IMG/VR virus record: IMGVR_UViG_3300001450_000228
Location: 1-26,429 of that record
Direction: 5' to 3' (one strand)
Length of the DNA stretch: 26,429 nt
DNA from: a virus
Under the pieces are notes generated by a model. It did no database searches and was not told the origin of the DNA. It worked only from the letters and a program-made list of their open reading frames with translations. The translations under genes were made by a program, and so were the position numbers. Below are positions 1 through 7,103 of this stretch, piece after piece (the stretch's first letter is position 1; each line of letters opens with the position of its first letter).

Positions 1-29
1 AAAAATGTGGAGGCAATCACAGAATAATA

Positions 30-66
30 TTAGTCGCTCATTAGTCGAACCGGCAGGTTTAAATAC
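30..66 (+). promoter_or_regulatory. Class I promoter: tandem TTAGTCG plus TATA box
   Basis: Two copies of TTAGTCG (30-36 and 41-47, 11 bp apart) are followed by ACCGGCAG and a TATA box TTTAAATA (58-65). The TATA core begins 18 bp after the start of the second copy. The same arrangement recurs at 2559, 5031 and 13872. The start site would fall near 85-90, giving a roughly 45-base leader with a strong AGGAGG ribosome site at 121-126. Bases 1-27 can be read as the end of an upstream gene (stop TAA 25-27), but too little is present to call it. The role as operator is inferred from position and repetition. Confidence 0.8.
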
Positions 67-74
67 TTGAAGGG

Positions 75-110
75 GTATGGTTAAATGAAGCGGGAGAGAA
101 CCGCCGACAA
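75..110 (+). other. Conserved 5' leader element
   Basis: GTATGGTTA (75-83), AAGCGGGAGAGA (88-99) and CGACAA (105-110) recur in the same order downstream of the class I promoters at 2588 and 5060. It lies in the predicted transcribed leader, upstream of the Shine-Dalgarno sequence. It may be an initial transcribed sequence, an RNA element or a second protein-binding site. The sequence does not decide between these. Confidence 0.5.
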
Positions 111-134
111 ACAAAATACAAGGAGGAAAATAAA

Positions 135-278
135 ATGAAAAATATACCGAAAAAAGCAAAACAGACAACAGACATACCGAAGAAAGACCTTAACGCTTGG
201 GGCCACCCCGATGCAAAGAAATGGGCTTTCGTCGGCTACACAAAGAAAGACGAAACCGCATGGTGGGTGAAGAAATGA
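135..278 (+). CDS. Small basic hypothetical protein (47 aa)
   Basis: First gene after the class I promoter. The ATG at 135 is preceded by a strong AGGAGG at 121-126, and the frame runs to TGA at 278, overlapping the next ATG by four bases. The product is lysine-rich at its N terminus (two IPKK copies, at residues 4-7 and 14-17) and ends in a Trp/Lys-rich segment with GYTKKDETAWWVKK, which suggests a compact, possibly nucleic-acid-binding fold. I do not recognise a family. The strong ribosome site and the ATGA overlap are the main arguments that it is real. Confidence 0.6.
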   Translation: MKNIPKKAKQTTDIPKKDLNAWGHPDAKKWAFVGYTKKDETAWWVKK

Positions 279-676
279 AAGTCATAATCCCTGAAGCGGA
301 AACTGAAGGCACATTTGAGGGGTGGGTTCGCGTTGAAACCAAAAACGCCATATCCATTTACCGTAAAATGTTGCTTAGACAAAGAAGAGAGAACGAAGCC
401 CGAACACCACAATACCCGTATTCATTGGGTAGTCATATGAAAGCATCTATGCTTCTTCACTTGACACCGGAACAGCGTTCATCTCAATGGATTAGACTGC
501 CTTTAGGTAAAGCCGAAAAAATTATGGAATTGCATTGCGAGGTAATAAAATACAGAAATTGTGTGATGAAACCTTTCTTTTACATGCAAACTCACCGGCA
601 CAGCATTTCAGTATGGCCTCAACATGAGCGCGATGAAACTCTCAACAGGGACAATAATTGGGGTGAAGAAGAATGA
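275..676 (+). CDS. Hypothetical protein (133 aa)
   Basis: Unknown function. I chose the ATG at 275 because it overlaps the preceding stop as ATGA. An in-frame start at 197 would bury most of the upstream gene. The product begins MKVIIPEAETEGTFEGW, has a basic middle (LLRQRRENEAR) and ends in an acidic tail (WGEEE). No membrane segment or known motif is visible. It is the second of eight short overlapping genes that must share the promoter at 30-66. Confidence 0.7.
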   Translation: MKVIIPEAETEGTFEGWVRVETKNAISIYRKMLLRQRRENEARTPQYPYSLGSHMKASMLLHLTPEQRSSQWIRLPLGKAEKIMELHCEVIKYRNCVMKPFFYMQTHRHSISVWPQHERDETLNRDNNWGEEE

Positions 677-1185
677 AAAACCCAAGCCCGATACAAAAAA
701 TGCTAATCTACGACCAACCACGCGTGTATGTGGCCTGTTTAGGTTGCTATAACGAAGGCCGACTGAATGGTAAATGGATGGATGCCGACGAGTATGAAGA
801 CTATACTCATAAGTGCAAACGCCCATATCATGAAGAATACGCCATACATGACTATGACACGATGCCGAACTTAGACGAATATCCCGACCCTGAAAAAGTC
901 GTTGATGTCGCCCACGCCGTCATGGAGCATGGTTATGATATTGTCAATGACTTCATAAATTGGGGTATGGATGATGTCTCAAAAATATCCGACGCATTCT
1001 TAACCGAATTAAGCGGATGGAATTACAACAAACAATTAGGGGAATACTTAGTGCATGAATTAGACATGATGAATATACCCGATGAAATGTCCTATTACTT
1101 CGATTATGAGGCGTATGGTCGCGATATGTCGGTGAACTGCGTCTATGTCTCGGACAAGGGCAATGTATTTTGGAGGGATTTTTGA
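673..1185 (+). CDS. Acidic Tyr/Asp-rich hypothetical protein (170 aa)
   Basis: Unknown function. The ATG at 673 overlaps the preceding TGA by four bases. The product is strongly acidic and rich in Tyr and Asp, with a short CLGC near residues 23-26 and a further Cys near residue 48. A single CxxC pair is too little to claim a zinc site. An acidic, tyrosine-rich composition is often seen in small viral proteins that bind host proteins, but nothing here shows a partner. The next gene starts inside its stop codon (TGATG). Confidence 0.7.
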   Translation: MKNPSPIQKMLIYDQPRVYVACLGCYNEGRLNGKWMDADEYEDYTHKCKRPYHEEYAIHDYDTMPNLDEYPDPEKVVDVAHAVMEHGYDIVNDFINWGMDDVSKISDAFLTELSGWNYNKQLGEYLVHELDMMNIPDEMSYYFDYEAYGRDMSVNCVYVSDKGNVFWRDF

Positions 1186-1478
1186 TGACTCGAATGGTTG
1201 GAATATGCGGCTACTGCTCATTTGTTCAAGGTTATTGCGTGGAAAATATGCTATTGATAGCAGACCATCCGAGCCTTTCACACGACTTTTGTAAATCGTG
1301 TAAATCACACCATCCCGATTATGAACCGACGGATGAATGTGAAGACTTCAAACCAAGAAACCCCGATGTATACGAAGGGCAAACATGGTTTTGTCAAGGC
1401 TGTGGGTCGGGAACAGAATTTTTAGGTGATGCTGATTTACTCGATGAAAACGGAAGAGAGGTGAAGAACAATGACTGA
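1185..1478 (+). CDS. Small zinc-finger-like protein (97 aa)
   Basis: The ATG at 1185 shares one base with the preceding TGA. It is preferred over the in-frame ATG at 1170, which overlaps more of the upstream gene and precedes the likely ribosome site GGAGGG (1172-1177). The protein carries several cysteine pairs: CGYC near residues 6-9, CKSC in the middle and CQGCGSG near the C terminus, with histidines between them. This is a pattern of one or two structural zinc sites. The family is not recognised. It may be a nucleic-acid- or protein-binding adaptor. Confidence 0.7.
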   Translation: MTRMVGICGYCSFVQGYCVENMLLIADHPSLSHDFCKSCKSHHPDYEPTDECEDFKPRNPDVYEGQTWFCQGCGSGTEFLGDADLLDENGREVKNND

Positions 1479-1713
1479 AAAAACCTTAGAGTATATTCAA
1501 ACCGTCAATTCGCTACGCGATGCCGACCGGCCTTATTGCCCTGAAACGATATGTGCAAACATTTGTTTCGATGTTTCCGGTTCGGCCTCAAGGTTGAAAT
1601 TGATAACTTATATTGACCCTAAAAGTAAAATTGGGGTTGTCGATTGGCAATGCTATCAATGCGGTTATCAAGCACCGCTTCACCGGCATAATTGGCAAAG
1701 AGGTGATGAGTAA
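1471..1713 (+). CDS. Small zinc-finger-like protein (80 aa)
   Basis: The ATG at 1471 overlaps the end of the preceding gene by eight bases. Cysteines occur as YCPETICANIC (residues about 22-32) and CYQCGYQAPLHRH (residues about 62-74). This is consistent with one zinc ion held by two separated knuckles, as in zinc ribbons. The C terminus is short and charged. No enzymatic motif is visible. Co-transcription with neighbouring small zinc proteins suggests a set of related regulatory or accessory factors. Confidence 0.65.
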   Translation: MTEKTLEYIQTVNSLRDADRPYCPETICANICFDVSGSASRLKLITYIDPKSKIGVVDWQCYQCGYQAPLHRHNWQRGDE

Positions 1714-1934
1714 TGTTCGGACAAGAAAATATTCATGTTATCACCGTGTTTAATACTTTTGGGGATATAGTATTCTCATCGGATGACCGCGAATCATTCA
1801 TTGACTTTTGCGAGGATGTGCCGAAAGGCCACGATATAAAACGCGTCAAATACGAAACGACAAGAAATCCATATTCGGGCAAAGCGATTACAATAAGCCA
1901 CTACACCATGCGACCAAAAGGAGGGCCACTATGA
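1713..1934 (+). CDS. Hypothetical protein (73 aa)
   Basis: The ATG at 1713 shares one base with the preceding TAA (TAATG). The product has an alternating hydrophobic start (IHVITVFNTFGDIVFSS), suggesting a small beta-rich fold, followed by an acidic stretch and a basic segment. No cysteine pairs, membrane helix or known motif are visible. Function unknown. Its reality rests on the tight coupling to both neighbours. Confidence 0.6.
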   Translation: MFGQENIHVITVFNTFGDIVFSSDDRESFIDFCEDVPKGHDIKRVKYETTRNPYSGKAITISHYTMRPKGGPL

Positions 1935-2212
1935 CGGATTTAACTTTAACGATAATAGAAAACCTAATCATTGACAAAATCGGTGCGGAAGCCGCATCCG
2001 AGGGATTATTTTTGACCGACCGAAAGGTTTGGGTTTCGGATGTGAGCATAATATCTATGACTTGTCCGTATTGCTCAAAAACATTTGTCGGGCCTGATTA
2101 CAATGTGTATCATTTACTCGCTACGCATGAATACGGCCACCGGCACGAAGAGGCTATGCTTGCCGCCGCCGCACTCGACGATGATGATGAAGAAGGAGGC
2201 TTGAGCGCATGA
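1931..2212 (+). CDS. C2H2-type zinc finger protein with acidic tail (93 aa)
   Basis: The ATG at 1931 overlaps the preceding stop as ATGA. I prefer it to an in-frame start at 1808, which would cover most of the previous gene. Near residues 45-70 it has CPYC followed by HLLATHEYGHRHE, a C-x2-C...H-x4-H arrangement typical of a classical zinc finger. The C terminus is alanine-rich and then acidic (LDDDDEEGG). C2H2 fingers of this kind in archaeal viruses usually bind DNA or mediate protein contacts. Which applies here cannot be told. Confidence 0.7.
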   Translation: MTDLTLTIIENLIIDKIGAEAASEGLFLTDRKVWVSDVSIISMTCPYCSKTFVGPDYNVYHLLATHEYGHRHEEAMLAAAALDDDDEEGGLSA

Positions 2213-2541
2213 AAAAAAGGGCTACACAAAAATGGTGTGAGGTTTTCCTTAAGAAATTGAAATACCTTCACGAACCGGTTACTTTCAACCAATTGAAAAA
2301 CCTTGTTTGGGATGACCCTGAAGCGCGCCCTCTAAGCAACGGTGCAATATCGCGTCGTGCCAAAATGACAACCATGCCCGTTACCGGTAGCGTGTGGGGG
2401 GCTTTCTGTAAAAGGTATGACAACATTAGTATTACCCGTAAAGTATGTGAAAATGACAGGTATTTTGACACTCAAACATCTTTAACTCAAAGACCTTCAA
2501 AAATAAACCATTACCAATGGATTATTGAGGTGATAGAATAA
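2209..2541 (+). CDS. Basic hypothetical protein, possible winged helix (110 aa)
   Basis: The ATG at 2209 overlaps the preceding TGA by four bases, and a GGAGG lies at 2193-2197. The product is basic at its N terminus (MKKRATQKW). The pattern of helix, PVTFNQLKNLV, and then LSNGAISRRAKMT resembles the recognition part of a winged helix, but the match is weak. It is the last gene of the first operon. The next class I promoter begins 17 bases after its stop. Confidence 0.55.
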   Translation: MKKRATQKWCEVFLKKLKYLHEPVTFNQLKNLVWDDPEARPLSNGAISRRAKMTTMPVTGSVWGAFCKRYDNISITRKVCENDRYFDTQTSLTQRPSKINHYQWIIEVIE

Positions 2542-2558
2542 TATTCGATGACTACTTA

Positions 2559-2595
2559 TTAGTCGCCTATTAGTCGAACCGGCAGACTTATATAG
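2559..2595 (+). promoter_or_regulatory. Class I promoter: tandem TTAGTCG plus TATA box
   Basis: TTAGTCG at 2559-2565 and 2570-2576 (11 bp apart), then AACCGGCAG and TATA box TTATATAG at 2588-2595. The second copy to TATA spacing is 18 bp, identical to the other three copies. The leader is about 100 bases long and includes a GTAGTAGTAGTA run (2595-2606) and an A-rich stretch before the GGAGG (2704-2708) of the DUF932 gene. The first 120 bases of this gap also hold the conserved leader element. Confidence 0.85.
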
Positions 2596-2603
2596 TAGTA
2601 GTA

Positions 2604-2636
2604 GTATGGTTATATAGAGGCGGAGAGAGACGACAA
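2604..2636 (+). other. Conserved 5' leader element (copy 2)
   Basis: GTATGGTTA (2604-2612), AGGCGGAGAGA (2618-2628) and CGACAA (2631-2636) match the elements at 75-110 and 5077-5104 in order and spacing. It lies downstream of the TATA box, so it would be in the RNA. Function unknown. Confidence 0.5.
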
Positions 2637-2716
2637 CCCCACGAACAATGGCAACACATGACTCAAACCAAATCAAAAAAAAACAATGAAAAAATAAAAA
2701 AATGGAGGACAAAAAT

Positions 2717-3679
2717 ATGTTAAGCGCACACATGATAACAGGACAGAAAGCGGTTGGTAACAACACGCGAGAGGTATTGCAGAATGCCGGAATGGATTTT
2801 GAGGTGGCAAGGGAACCCTTGTTCACTTCGACGGGCCGTGAAATACGGTCGAAGTTTCAAAGAATATATCGAAAGGACAGCGACCACACGCTCGGCGTAG
2901 TGGGTCGCACATACAAACCGATGCAAAATGAAGAGTTATTGGGTATTGCCCAAAACCTCATTGACACTGATGATATTGCTTGGGATAGAACCGGCATGAT
3001 TGACGGCGGCTCAAAGTTATGGGCTTCGTTCACTTTGCCCGACTCTTTCCGCATCGACGGATGGGATGACATCGACCAACACATCTACCTTGTCAATTCG
3101 CATGACGGTTCGGGTGGCGTGAAGTGCATACCCGTCAATGTTCGGCTTGGTTGTTCAAACCAATTCGCCTTTGCCATGTCTCAAATCAAAGCCGCCGGTA
3201 TCAACCCGCGTGATTTGACAATTCGCCACTCATCCAAAATGGGCGACCGTGTGGGTGATTTCAGGAAAGCGATAAAATTGGTTGATACTCTCAACCAAAA
3301 CTTTGCCGATACTGCCGCCGAATTGATTTCTGTTGAAATGACGGATGTTGAACGCGTGGACTACTACATTGATGCTCTCGGACTCAAACATGATGTGAAG
3401 AACATATCCAAGGACAATACCACCGGTTTGACAACGCGTGGGAACAACACCTTGAACCACCTCATCGAACTCGAAAAGTCTTCGACAAACAACACCGCCG
3501 CTATGCGAGACAGTGCATGGCAAGCGTTCAATGTTGTAACTGAATACATCGACCACGCATGGGTTCACAACTCCGCCGGAACAATCAACGCCAAGCGCGC
3601 CGAATCCGCTATCATCGGAACCGGTTCTCGACTCAAGGCTAAAGCATGGGATTCAGTGGTGGCCCGTATCGTAGCATGA
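2717..3679 (+). CDS. DUF932 phage/plasmid-like protein (320 aa)
   Basis: This matches the DUF932 (TIGR03299 phage/plasmid-like) family along its length. Landmarks are the N-terminal LGVVGRTYKPMQNEELL (about residues 60-76), the central IYLVNSHDGSGGV and CIPVNVRLGCSNQFAFAM, then ILTIRHS-like IRHSS, the late TEYIDHAW, and a C terminus ending in GSRLKAKAWDSVV. The family is common on phages and plasmids, often near replication or recombination genes. Its biochemical role is not established. The ATG at 2717 follows GGAGG at 2704-2708. An upstream in-frame ATG at 2702 would sit before that ribosome site. It is the first gene of the operon that contains PCNA. Confidence 0.88.
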   Translation: MLSAHMITGQKAVGNNTREVLQNAGMDFEVAREPLFTSTGREIRSKFQRIYRKDSDHTLGVVGRTYKPMQNEELLGIAQNLIDTDDIAWDRTGMIDGGSKLWASFTLPDSFRIDGWDDIDQHIYLVNSHDGSGGVKCIPVNVRLGCSNQFAFAMSQIKAAGINPRDLTIRHSSKMGDRVGDFRKAIKLVDTLNQNFADTAAELISVEMTDVERVDYYIDALGLKHDVKNISKDNTTGLTTRGNNTLNHLIELEKSSTNNTAAMRDSAWQAFNVVTEYIDHAWVHNSAGTINAKRAESAIIGTGSRLKAKAWDSVVARIVA

Positions 3680-3764
3680 GGCTATACACACACGCAGTCA
3701 AAAGTGAATGACGGCCTCCCTCTAAGGATGCCCGACGCAAATTGACAAAGTGGAGGTTATTATT

Positions 3765-4508
3765 ATGACAAAAGAAAATATAGTATTCAAAGCGAAAGGT
3801 TCCGAGATTCTTCGGTTCTGTGCAATGGCCGATGTCGTTGTTGAAGACATACTCATTGAGATGGGTAAAGACGGCATGACTTTTCGCGCAGTAGACCCGT
3901 CGCATGTCGCCATGATTGAGGTTGATTTAGGCCGTATCACCGGCCATCACAAGACAACCAAATTCGGCATACAGGTTCGCGACCTGAAGGAATCCGCCGA
4001 AAAAAGTGAAGACATCTCTATCCAATGGTCGAAAGACGGGAAAGACATTATCATCAAGGCCGACAAGTGGGAAACCAAATTGAAGCCATTGCGTGAAGAC
4101 TCTCTCTATCCGCCGAGTCTACCGGATGTAAACCCGTTACACACTAAGACCGTTCACACATCAACAATTGATTTCAAATTGGGATGCGACCGCCTAAGTA
4201 AAATGGGCGACCTATGCACTTTCACCCTTGACAGAACTTTAACGGGAAATGTAACCTCTAATGTCCGTAGCCGACGGTTTGACTTTTCTAATTCCCTGAA
4301 CAAGAGAAGTCATCCGACAAATCTCAAGAAGAAAACATCGGCTCAATACAGCCTCACATACCTATCGAACCTCGCTAAAAAATTGAAGGTCGGAAAGGAT
4401 GCGACAATGCTCTCTTGGACTGTAAAAGAAGACAATTACCCACTTACTATTAGAGGTAAAGAAGGCCGAATGACTTGGACTTATTTCTTAGCCCCACGAA
4501 TCGAATGA
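3765..4508 (+). CDS. pcn: PCNA-like DNA sliding clamp (247 aa)
   Basis: Archaeal/eukaryotic PCNA homologue: the ring-shaped clamp that tethers DNA polymerase and other factors to DNA. Length (247 aa) is normal for the family. Diagnostic features are FRAVDPSHVAMIEVDL (about residues 39-54), the first-domain core motif, and the C terminus YFLAPRIE, the classic end of PCNA, preceded by YPLTIRGKEGRMTW. The interdomain region is recognisable but divergent. The start at 3765 follows GTGGAGG. The 85-base gap before it shows no clear TATA box, so it is probably co-transcribed with the DUF932 gene. It should be loaded by the clamp loader at 16398 and serve the polymerase at 24558. Confidence 0.93.
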   Translation: MTKENIVFKAKGSEILRFCAMADVVVEDILIEMGKDGMTFRAVDPSHVAMIEVDLGRITGHHKTTKFGIQVRDLKESAEKSEDISIQWSKDGKDIIIKADKWETKLKPLREDSLYPPSLPDVNPLHTKTVHTSTIDFKLGCDRLSKMGDLCTFTLDRTLTGNVTSNVRSRRFDFSNSLNKRSHPTNLKKKTSAQYSLTYLSNLAKKLKVGKDATMLSWTVKEDNYPLTIRGKEGRMTWTYFLAPRIE

Positions 4509-4518
4509 GGTGTTACAT

Positions 4519-5034
4519 ATGAAGTTAAAGAAACAACCTATTGAGTATGTGTTTTACTATACCCTCAAAACTAAAGACGGGTTTCAACATCCGCTTTGGT
4601 ATGCAGGTTTCGGTTCACCTTGGAGATTGAGCGAGAACATCATAGACGCTCTCAAATCCAAACCCGATACAGTCAATGAAGTAATAACCCTGAAGGCTCT
4701 CGAAAAACATACGAAGACTGAATGGTTTGTTATTCCGGTAAAAGAAACATACGGAGACAGAACAAATTCATGCGTCGTTTGTGGTTTCGCTTGGACTAAT
4801 GCCGAAAGAGACTATGTTTTACTTGACCGATACAGCGAAAGTATGCCGAGAGAAGGTCTACACCTCGCGTCGGTGTTGAACAAACACTTCGACGGTTACA
4901 TTGATTATGAGGCGACAAAAAAACAAATCCTGAGAGCATCACATTGCGAGACACACGGACAAGTCTGTGGGTCATGTCGCAAACCAAAGGGTAGGTGCAA
5001 AAATTGCCGACCGATTGTTCGGAGGAAAAATTAG
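4519..5034 (+). CDS. Zinc-finger-containing hypothetical protein (171 aa)
   Basis: The ATG at 4519 follows GAGGTG. An in-frame GTG at 4510 is possible but less likely. Two cysteine clusters are visible: CVVCGFAW near residues 77-84, and C-terminal CETHGQVCGSCRKPKGRCKNC (reads as C-x6-C-x2-C-x6-C-x2-C), followed by a basic tail. The second cluster resembles a zinc knuckle that binds nucleic acid. The N-terminal 70 residues look like a mixed alpha/beta domain. No HNH catalytic pattern is convincing. It ends the PCNA operon. Confidence 0.7.
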   Translation: MKLKKQPIEYVFYYTLKTKDGFQHPLWYAGFGSPWRLSENIIDALKSKPDTVNEVITLKALEKHTKTEWFVIPVKETYGDRTNSCVVCGFAWTNAERDYVLLDRYSESMPREGLHLASVLNKHFDGYIDYEATKKQILRASHCETHGQVCGSCRKPKGRCKNCRPIVRRKN

Positions 5035-5066
5035 ACGCCAATTAGTCGCACCGGCACGCTTATATA
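5031..5066 (+). promoter_or_regulatory. Class I promoter: tandem TTAGWCG plus TATA box
   Basis: TTAGACG at 5031-5037 (one mismatch) overlaps the stop of the preceding gene. TTAGTCG follows at 5042-5048, then CACCGGCACG and TATA box TTATATA at 5060-5066. Period (11 bp) and distance to TATA (18 bp) are identical to the other three. It drives the gene at 5120, which has AGGAGG at 5107-5112. Confidence 0.83.
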
Positions 5067-5076
5067 CTTGAAAGAA

Positions 5077-5104
5077 GTAGTTAATTTGTAAGCGGAAGCG
5101 ACAA
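5077..5104 (+). other. Conserved 5' leader element (copy 3, shortened)
   Basis: GTAGTTA (5077-5083) and AAGCGGAAGCGACAA (5090-5104) correspond to the leader elements at 75-110 and 2604-2636, with a few bases missing between GCGG and CGACAA. Confidence 0.42.
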
Positions 5105-5119
5105 CAGGAGGAATTAAAC

Positions 5120-5671
5120 ATGAACATATTTTATCTCGATGAAGACCCACACCTCGCCGCCACTATGGTATGCGATTCTCACGCAAGCAAAATGTGTGTA
5201 GAATCCGTTCAAATGCTTGTGAGCGCATTACTCATCAACGGTGCGAACCCTGATGACATGCCCTTAACGAAGTCTACCGAACAACCGCACAAGGGAGGTT
5301 ACAAACACCACCCGTCTACGCGCTGGACTGCTACATCCCTGCCTAATTGGATATGGTTATTCAATCATGCTCACGGTCTATGCGACCAATTTCACGCTCG
5401 ATTCGGCGGCGAACACTTCGCCCGACGACAACTCGACCATCTAATGAAAATTGCTTGGTCGGAGTATCTACCTATTCTCAAGCGAACACCTATCGCTCGC
5501 GCATTCAATCAATCCAAAGGACTCAACCTTGACCTTCTCGATTATGTAAAATACACTGATGTAGAAGCATACAGACAATTTTACATTAGAGACAAAAGTA
5601 ATATCGCTAAGTGGGAAAAAGGTGTAGCCGCACCCGATTGGTGGGTTGAAGCAATGGAGGTGACAGCATGA
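5120..5671 (+). CDS. Widespread phage protein family (MNIFYLD...CDxHxxKM), 183 aa
   Basis: The N terminus MNIFYLDEDPHLAA, followed by CDSHASKMCVESVQML (residues about 18-33), matches a protein family I know from many tailed phages, where the usual form is CDKHVVKM with a conserved Glu-Gln pair after it. The later AYRQFYIRDKSNIAKW and the terminal PDWW also belong to that family. The Cys, His, Lys and Glu in the first motif are the best candidates for an active or metal site. The function is not established to my knowledge. I do not accept glycosylase labels without a structure search. It is led by a class I promoter with a strong ribosome site. Confidence 0.7.
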   Translation: MNIFYLDEDPHLAATMVCDSHASKMCVESVQMLVSALLINGANPDDMPLTKSTEQPHKGGYKHHPSTRWTATSLPNWIWLFNHAHGLCDQFHARFGGEHFARRQLDHLMKIAWSEYLPILKRTPIARAFNQSKGLNLDLLDYVKYTDVEAYRQFYIRDKSNIAKWEKGVAAPDWWVEAMEVTA

Positions 5672-5988
5672 CCCTAAGAAAAAAGGTGGCTTTCAAATCC
5701 GATGATTTTTCTCCGAAAGGGTCAAAGGGATTTATCAACCACCCTTCACCCGTCTTTGATAAGATGTGGTCTATGAAAAACATAAGATTACTCAAGACGG
5801 TTAAGCGAGAGCGTTTGTTCAACGGCAAAAAATACAAAGCCGACGATGTGTATTCAAGTGTAGAAACTGCTAATTATTATGCGAGAGCATACCGCTACGA
5901 AGGTCGCAAGGCTCGCGTGATACCAACGAAATGTCAAGGTCAAGTGAAAACTACCCACTTTATCGTTTATGTGGAGGTGTGGGGATGA
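5668..5988 (+). CDS. Basic hypothetical protein (106 aa)
   Basis: The ATG at 5668 overlaps the preceding TGA by four bases, and the stop in turn overlaps the methyltransferase start. The product is basic (RKKVAFKSDDF at the start, KTVKRERLFNGKKYKADD in the middle) and ends in an alternating hydrophobic strand (HFIVYVEVWG). This could be a small alpha/beta nucleic-acid-binding protein. No known motif. Its close coupling to the methyltransferase is the only clue to its role. Confidence 0.6.
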   Translation: MTLRKKVAFKSDDFSPKGSKGFINHPSPVFDKMWSMKNIRLLKTVKRERLFNGKKYKADDVYSSVETANYYARAYRYEGRKARVIPTKCQGQVKTTHFIVYVEVWG

Positions 5989-6944
5989 CTACTTGGATGA
6001 TGAATAACGCTAAGTGGCGAGCCGAAAGAAACAACGGTATCACCGCTCTCTCTCTATTCGATGGCATGTCCGGTGCGAGGGTCGCCCTAAAGAAAGCAGG
6101 TATTCCCGTAAAAGTATATTACTCTTCGGAGATTGACAAGTATGCTTTACAGATAGCCAATAAAAATTATCCTGAAGATGAGCGTTACCGTTTAGGAGAC
6201 ATCACCAAAACACATTTCCAAGAATATGCGAACTCCGAATGGCCTATTGACCTTCTCATTGGAGGGTCGCCATGTCAAGACCTATCATCATCGAATGTGT
6301 GGACTGAACAGCGTGGGCTTGAAGGTAAGAAGTCAAGTCTCTTTTGGGAGTATGTTCGGGTTCTTAAGGAAGTTAAACCGAAATATTTTTTGTTAGAAAA
6401 TGTTGGCTCTTGTCGTAAAGAGGATAGAGAAATCATATCGCGTGAACTCGGAGTCGAACCCATCCGTCTCAACAGTAAGTTATTTTTACCCCAAAACAGA
6501 AACCGTTTGTATTGGACTAATATACCATTTAGTGTTCCGGTAAAAGCAAAGCACGACTTAACCATGCAAGACTTGTTGGAGGTAGATGTTGAAGGCAAAT
6601 ACCACCTCTCGGAAAAAATGCGTGATTGTGTCATGCGACCGGCAAAGAAAGGTTGGGTGTCCGGCAAAATGGAAACAGACTTACCTATCGCTCGACCACT
6701 TACGGCGACGATGGCAAAGATGCACAGGGCCGATACCGATAACTATATTACTACCAACAATACACCTCAAAACAAGACGAGCCTCCGTAGACTGACCCCG
6801 ATTGAGTGCGAAAGACTACAAGGTTTTGAAGACAATTATACTCAAGGTGTGAGCGACACGCAACGATACAGGATGCTCGGAAACGGGTTCACCACTGATG
6901 CTATCGCACACATCCTGAAAGGAATTAGGAGGAAAATAATATGA
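5985..6944 (+). CDS. DNA (cytosine-5) methyltransferase (319 aa)
   Basis: Transfers a methyl group from AdoMet to C5 of cytosine in DNA. All core motifs of the family are present in order: motif I ALSLFDGMSGARVAL (about 21-35), motif IV GGSPCQDLSS with catalytic Cys97, motif VI LLENVGS, motif VIII QNRNRLYW, a variable target-recognition region, and motifs IX/X ending in YRMLGNGFTTDAIAHIL. The motif I style (LFDGMSG) resembles phage and Dnmt3-like enzymes. The start at 5985 overlaps the previous stop as ATGA. An in-frame start at 5931 would overlap far more. No nuclease partner is adjacent, so protection or epigenetic modification of the viral genome is more likely than restriction-modification. 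Confidence 0.93.
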   Translation: MTTWMMNNAKWRAERNNGITALSLFDGMSGARVALKKAGIPVKVYYSSEIDKYALQIANKNYPEDERYRLGDITKTHFQEYANSEWPIDLLIGGSPCQDLSSSNVWTEQRGLEGKKSSLFWEYVRVLKEVKPKYFLLENVGSCRKEDREIISRELGVEPIRLNSKLFLPQNRNRLYWTNIPFSVPVKAKHDLTMQDLLEVDVEGKYHLSEKMRDCVMRPAKKGWVSGKMETDLPIARPLTATMAKMHRADTDNYITTNNTPQNKTSLRRLTPIECERLQGFEDNYTQGVSDTQRYRMLGNGFTTDAIAHILKGIRRKII

Positions 6945-7102
6945 TGAAAAAAGGAGAAAGTAAAAGATTACAATGTAACTGCGAATATGACTGTTGGACT
7001 GTTCACCTCATGGGTGGCAAACCACACATCTTAAAATTGTCTTGTATTCAGTGTGGAACAGTTTTGAAATTCAAAACAGCAAGCAAAGATAGGGGTGTTT
7101 GA
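6941..7102 (+). CDS. Mini zinc-ribbon protein (53 aa)
   Basis: Short gene whose ATG (6941) overlaps the methyltransferase stop as ATGA. The ribosome site GGAGG (6929-6933) lies just upstream. Cysteines at residues 12, 14 and 18 and the pair CIQC (35-38) with a GGKPH turn between them give the look of a zinc ribbon. A second in-frame ATG follows directly. The C terminus is lysine-rich. Function unknown. It is one of at least ten very small Cys-rich proteins in the window. Confidence 0.65.
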   Translation: MMKKGESKRLQCNCEYDCWTVHLMGGKPHILKLSCIQCGTVLKFKTASKDRGV

Positions 7103-7103
7103 A

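Noticed and set aside
1-27. Possible C terminus of an upstream gene ending at TAA 25-27
   Set aside because: Only eight codons are in view and nothing identifies the frame.
197-676. Longer version of the second gene starting at 197
   Set aside because: It would overlap most of the well-supported gene at 135-278; the ATGA start at 275 is favoured.
608-826. Minus-strand open frames such as this one, and many others opposite real genes
   Set aside because: They mirror + strand coding regions, lack ribosome sites and show no recognisable domain. No minus-strand gene is needed anywhere.
5120-5671. Pyrimidine-dimer glycosylase (T4 DenV-like) label
   Set aside because: The N-terminal pattern does not match DenV, and the family's function is not something I can support.
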